A stretch of DNA of 25,430 nt from Clostridia bacterium (GTDB taxonomy: Bacteria; Bacillota; Clostridia; Christensenellales; CAG-1252), in assembly GCA_017455385.1 (NCBI GenBank), contig JAFTBD010000062.1:1-25430 (forward strand). Direction: 5' to 3'. The translations under genes and the position numbers were made by a program. The notes beneath the pieces were generated by a model. The model saw nothing but the letters and a program-made list of their open reading frames with translations. It searched no databases and had not been told where the DNA came from. Positions 23,168 to 25,430 of the stretch are shown here, piece after piece; within the stretch, counting starts at the first letter, position 1; every line of letters starts with the position of its first letter.

Positions 23168-25174
23168 ATGTACGGCGCTTTTAAGTGGATCATGGATCGG
23201 ATACTCGCCCTCATCGCCCTGCTGATCGCATTCCCACTCCTCGTCATTTTGGCGATCGTGGTGGCGGCGGACAGTTCGGGTGGACCTTTCATCGTGCAGA
23301 AGCGGGAAGGATACAAGAAGAAAACGATCAAGGTCGTCAAGTTCCGTACGATGAATGCCCCCTCGACGGAGGAGGCGGTCGCTGACGGCGCCGTCTCGAA
23401 TGAGGAGGATCGCATCACCCGCGTCGGGCGTTTCCTTCGCCGCAGTAAACTGGACGAATTGCCGCAACTTGTGAATATTTTGAAAGGGGATATGAGTTTC
23501 GTCGGACCGCGTCCGCTCATCACTTATTACACGGGCGGGGTGGAGATCCCGCACAGGCGTGATCGCGGCGCGACCCTCGCCGTTCGCTATAAACAGTACG
23601 AATATTGGGAGTTTCGGAAGTTTGCCGTGCTTCCCGGGCTCACGGGACTTCCCCAAGTGATGGGGAATAGTTTCCTGTCGACCGAGGCGCGCAGCTATTA
23701 CGACGTGCTCTACACCGAGAAACGCTCGCTATGGACGGACTTCGTCATTCTCTTGAAGACGGTCGGCGTGATGCTTCGCGGAGAAGAAGCCTTTTTGAAG
23801 GAGCCCACTCGCGAGGAGATCGACGCTTTGATCGATCGCTATCAATCCCCCGAAGGGGTGACACGGGTCGCGGAGGTCATCGGCAACGCGCGTATCGGCG
23901 GCGTGAAGGCTGTGGTGACGAATTACCTCGATCATATGGATACGTCGGGAATGGACGTCCATATTTTCACCTACGGACCGTCCGCGGCGGACGAGCATTT
24001 CCGCGAGAAGGGATGGACGGTGCATTATCTGCCGAATTTCATCTTTTTCCCCTTCGCGAAACGCGCGTTCCGTAAGGCGCTCCGCGCGCAGAAGTTCGAC
24101 GTGGTGCACAGCCATCTGACGTCGCTGTCGCCTTTCCCGCTCAAAGTGGCGAAAGAGCAGGGCGTCGAAGTTCGTATTTGTCACGCGCACAGCACGACGG
24201 ACAAGCGCGAGATCACTTCTGTCGTGAAAAATACCCTGAAGCGGTACGCCGCGAGATACGCCACCGACCTTTTGGCTTGCAGCGAGAGCGCCGCGAAATG
24301 GATGTATGGGAGAGACGCCGAACGCTGCCGCATTTTGAAAAACGCCATCGACCTCGATCGATATCGTTTCGATCCCGCCGTGCGGGACGAAGTGAGAGAA
24401 GAGCTCGGGATCCCCGAGGGCACCCTCACGCTCGGTTGCGTGGCGCGCTTCTGTTATCAGAAAAATATCCCGCTCCTTCTCGATATCACCGCCGAAGCGG
24501 CAAAGTCGAAGGACGTATGCTTGCTCCTCGTCGGAGAAGGAAAAGAGGAAAAGAAACTCTGTAAGAAGATGCGGAAACTCGGCATTTCGAATCGCGTACG
24601 CATCGTGCACGCGCCTGAGAATGCGGCGAGATATTATAACGCGATGGACGTCTTCCTCTTGACTTCGCGCTATGAAGGGCTCGGGATGGTCGCTGTCGAA
24701 GCACAGGCGAATGGCCTCCCGTGTCTCCTCTCCGACGCCGTTCCGAGAGAAGCGGGCATCGGTGAGAACGTCTTCTTTATAGAAGGCGGGGTGAAAAAGT
24801 ACGCGGAGAAAATCTGCGAGGGAGAGTGGAGAAGATCGGAGAACGTCGAGAGCCTTCGTGCGGCGGGCTACGACATCGCCGAGCAAGCACCGATCCTCAA
24901 GTCGTATTACGAAGAGGCGATGGAAGCGGCGGATGAACGGTTGCATTCCGGCAAGCGCACGGTGACGGTCGGCAAGAAGAAACACGTCGTCTTTGTGTCG
25001 AATCGGGCGCCGTGGGCGGTCATCACCGCCATCTTGGCGACGGACTATCCCTGTGAGAAATATTTCATCGAGGACACGTTGTTATACAAAGAAATGATCG
25101 CTGACTTCAGAAGCGACAGACCAGAAGAATACGATCGTATTCTTTCGATGACGGAAGGGAGTGAGGAGTCATGA
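23168..25174 (+). CDS. Fusion of an undecaprenyl-phosphate sugar transferase and a GT4 glycosyltransferase
   Basis: A single 668-residue frame. Residues 1 to about 215 are a bacterial priming sugar transferase: one hydrophobic helix (about 10-35), KFRTMNAP, RFLRRSKLDELPQLVNIL, KGDMSFVGPRPL and LPGLTGLPQVMGNS; this family puts the first sugar phosphate on undecaprenyl phosphate. Residues 235 to about 590 are a GT-B glycosyltransferase of family 4: VIGNARIGGVKAVVTNY, HSHLT, ICHAHSTTDK, LGCVARFCYQKNIPLLL, LLVGEGKEE, and YNAMDVFLLTSRYEGLGMVA with the donor-binding EGLG/E pattern. About 75 residues of unknown nature follow. These two enzymes are normally separate proteins acting in sequence. ATG 23168 fits the family start, but its AGGGA site is unusually close. 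A GTG at 23869 with GAAGGG before it marks where a separate second gene may once have started. Confidence 0.9.
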   Translation: MYGAFKWIMDRILALIALLIAFPLLVILAIVVAADSSGGPFIVQKREGYKKKTIKVVKFRTMNAPSTEEAVADGAVSNEEDRITRVGRFLRRSKLDELPQLVNILKGDMSFVGPRPLITYYTGGVEIPHRRDRGATLAVRYKQYEYWEFRKFAVLPGLTGLPQVMGNSFLSTEARSYYDVLYTEKRSLWTDFVILLKTVGVMLRGEEAFLKEPTREEIDALIDRYQSPEGVTRVAEVIGNARIGGVKAVVTNYLDHMDTSGMDVHIFTYGPSAADEHFREKGWTVHYLPNFIFFPFAKRAFRKALRAQKFDVVHSHLTSLSPFPLKVAKEQGVEVRICHAHSTTDKREITSVVKNTLKRYAARYATDLLACSESAAKWMYGRDAERCRILKNAIDLDRYRFDPAVRDEVREELGIPEGTLTLGCVARFCYQKNIPLLLDITAEAAKSKDVCLLLVGEGKEEKKLCKKMRKLGISNRVRIVHAPENAARYYNAMDVFLLTSRYEGLGMVAVEAQANGLPCLLSDAVPREAGIGENVFFIEGGVKKYAEKICEGEWRRSENVESLRAAGYDIAEQAPILKSYYEEAMEAADERLHSGKRTVTVGKKKHVVFVSNRAPWAVITAILATDYPCEKYFIEDTLLYKEMIADFRSDRPEEYDRILSMTEGSEES

Positions 25175-25430
25175 TCAAATTGCTCGTTTGTTGCCACCGA
25201 GAAGGGGAAAAAGGAGACGACCTCATCGTGACCGTGAAAGCGGGCGCGGCGCTCGGCGTGAGCGATGCGATCTGCGACTTTTCGGACGACACGGGGGAGA
25301 ATATCTCTGCCGCGAATGCCGCCTACAATGAGATGACCGTCGCGTATTGGGCGTGGAAGAATTACGCCGTGCTCGGGGATCCCGACCATATCGGGCTCAT
25401 GCATTACAGACGGTATTTCTATCTCGACGA
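25171..25430 (+). CDS. DUF4422 glycosyltransferase, 3' end cut off
   Basis: The first 86 residues are visible before the window ends. They match the start of the DUF4422 family, found in polysaccharide loci and thought to be glycosyltransferases: ISAANAAYNEMTVAYWAWKN, then IGLMHYRRYFYLD. GAGGAG precedes the ATG, which overlaps the stop of the fusion gene by ATGA, so it is the second gene of the same operon. Function and full length cannot be judged from this part. Confidence 0.85.
   Translation, partial: MIKLLVCCHREGEKGDDLIVTVKAGAALGVSDAICDFSDDTGENISAANAAYNEMTVAYWAWKNYAVLGDPDHIGLMHYRRYFYLD

Overview
The window looks like chromosomal DNA of a spore-forming member of the Clostridia, probably an uncultured gut type. 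The evidence is four sporulation-type genes (spoVT, a spoVB/yabM-type flippase, a spoIIQ-like M23 gene, spoIVA), Gram-positive ribosome binding sites (GGAGG types), GC-rich genes with AT-rich gaps, and a spoVT-yabM-mazG order also found in Bacillus. A finer taxonomic placement is not possible from the sequence alone. No rRNA, tRNA, CRISPR array or transposase gene was seen.

Layout. 1-3988 (+): spoVT (5' cut by the window edge), a MOP flippase, mazG and a dusB-type tRNA-dihydrouridine synthase, closed by a hairpin terminator. 4064-7841 (+): a glycolytic operon pgk-tpiA-gpmI with its own promoter and a strong terminator; gapdh and enolase are not next to it. 7842-8317: a gene-free stretch holding a 38-bp direct repeat, a second hairpin terminator and a promoter. 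8318-9235 (+): an unrecognised membrane protein with a long acidic tail. 9409-10083 (-): a SpoIIQ-like M23 protein. 10195-15659 (+): a tightly coupled seven-gene shikimate operon (TIM-barrel isomerase-like protein, aroB, fused aroE-aroK, aroQ, YfcE-like phosphoesterase, adenosine-deaminase-like hydrolase, ACT protein), joined by 4-nt ATGA overlaps except at one junction. 15668-17730 (+): an uncharacterised protein made of three copies of one domain joined by acidic linkers with a repeated VEFEL motif. 17755-19289 (+): spoIVA with a sigma-E-like promoter. 19290-19600: an AT-rich gene-free stretch bounded by inverted repeats. 19601-22159 (-): polysaccharide ABC exporter (permease, ATPase) and galU. 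22237-23136 (-): a lipid kinase of the diacylglycerol kinase family. 23168-25430 (+): a sugar transferase fused to a GT4 glycosyltransferase, then the start of a DUF4422 glycosyltransferase, probably the beginning of a surface-polysaccharide locus.

How the genes fit together. The glycolytic and shikimate blocks are core metabolism. The sporulation genes serve the forespore and coat. The right end (galU, ABC exporter, lipid kinase, priming sugar transferase, glycosyltransferases) is a cell-envelope polysaccharide region: UDP-glucose supply, undecaprenyl-linked priming, sugar addition and export.

Most unusual observations: two gene 3' ends (gpmI and the M23 gene) carry diverged copies of one terminator-containing repeat with an invariant core; the gpmI copy is extended into a palindrome of about 145 bp that reaches into the gpmI coding end; the spoIVA-galU gap is a MITE-like inverted-repeat segment of about 300 bp; and there is a triple-domain VEFEL protein of unknown function. 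All coordinates, motifs and alignments were read by eye. No database search or folding program was run.
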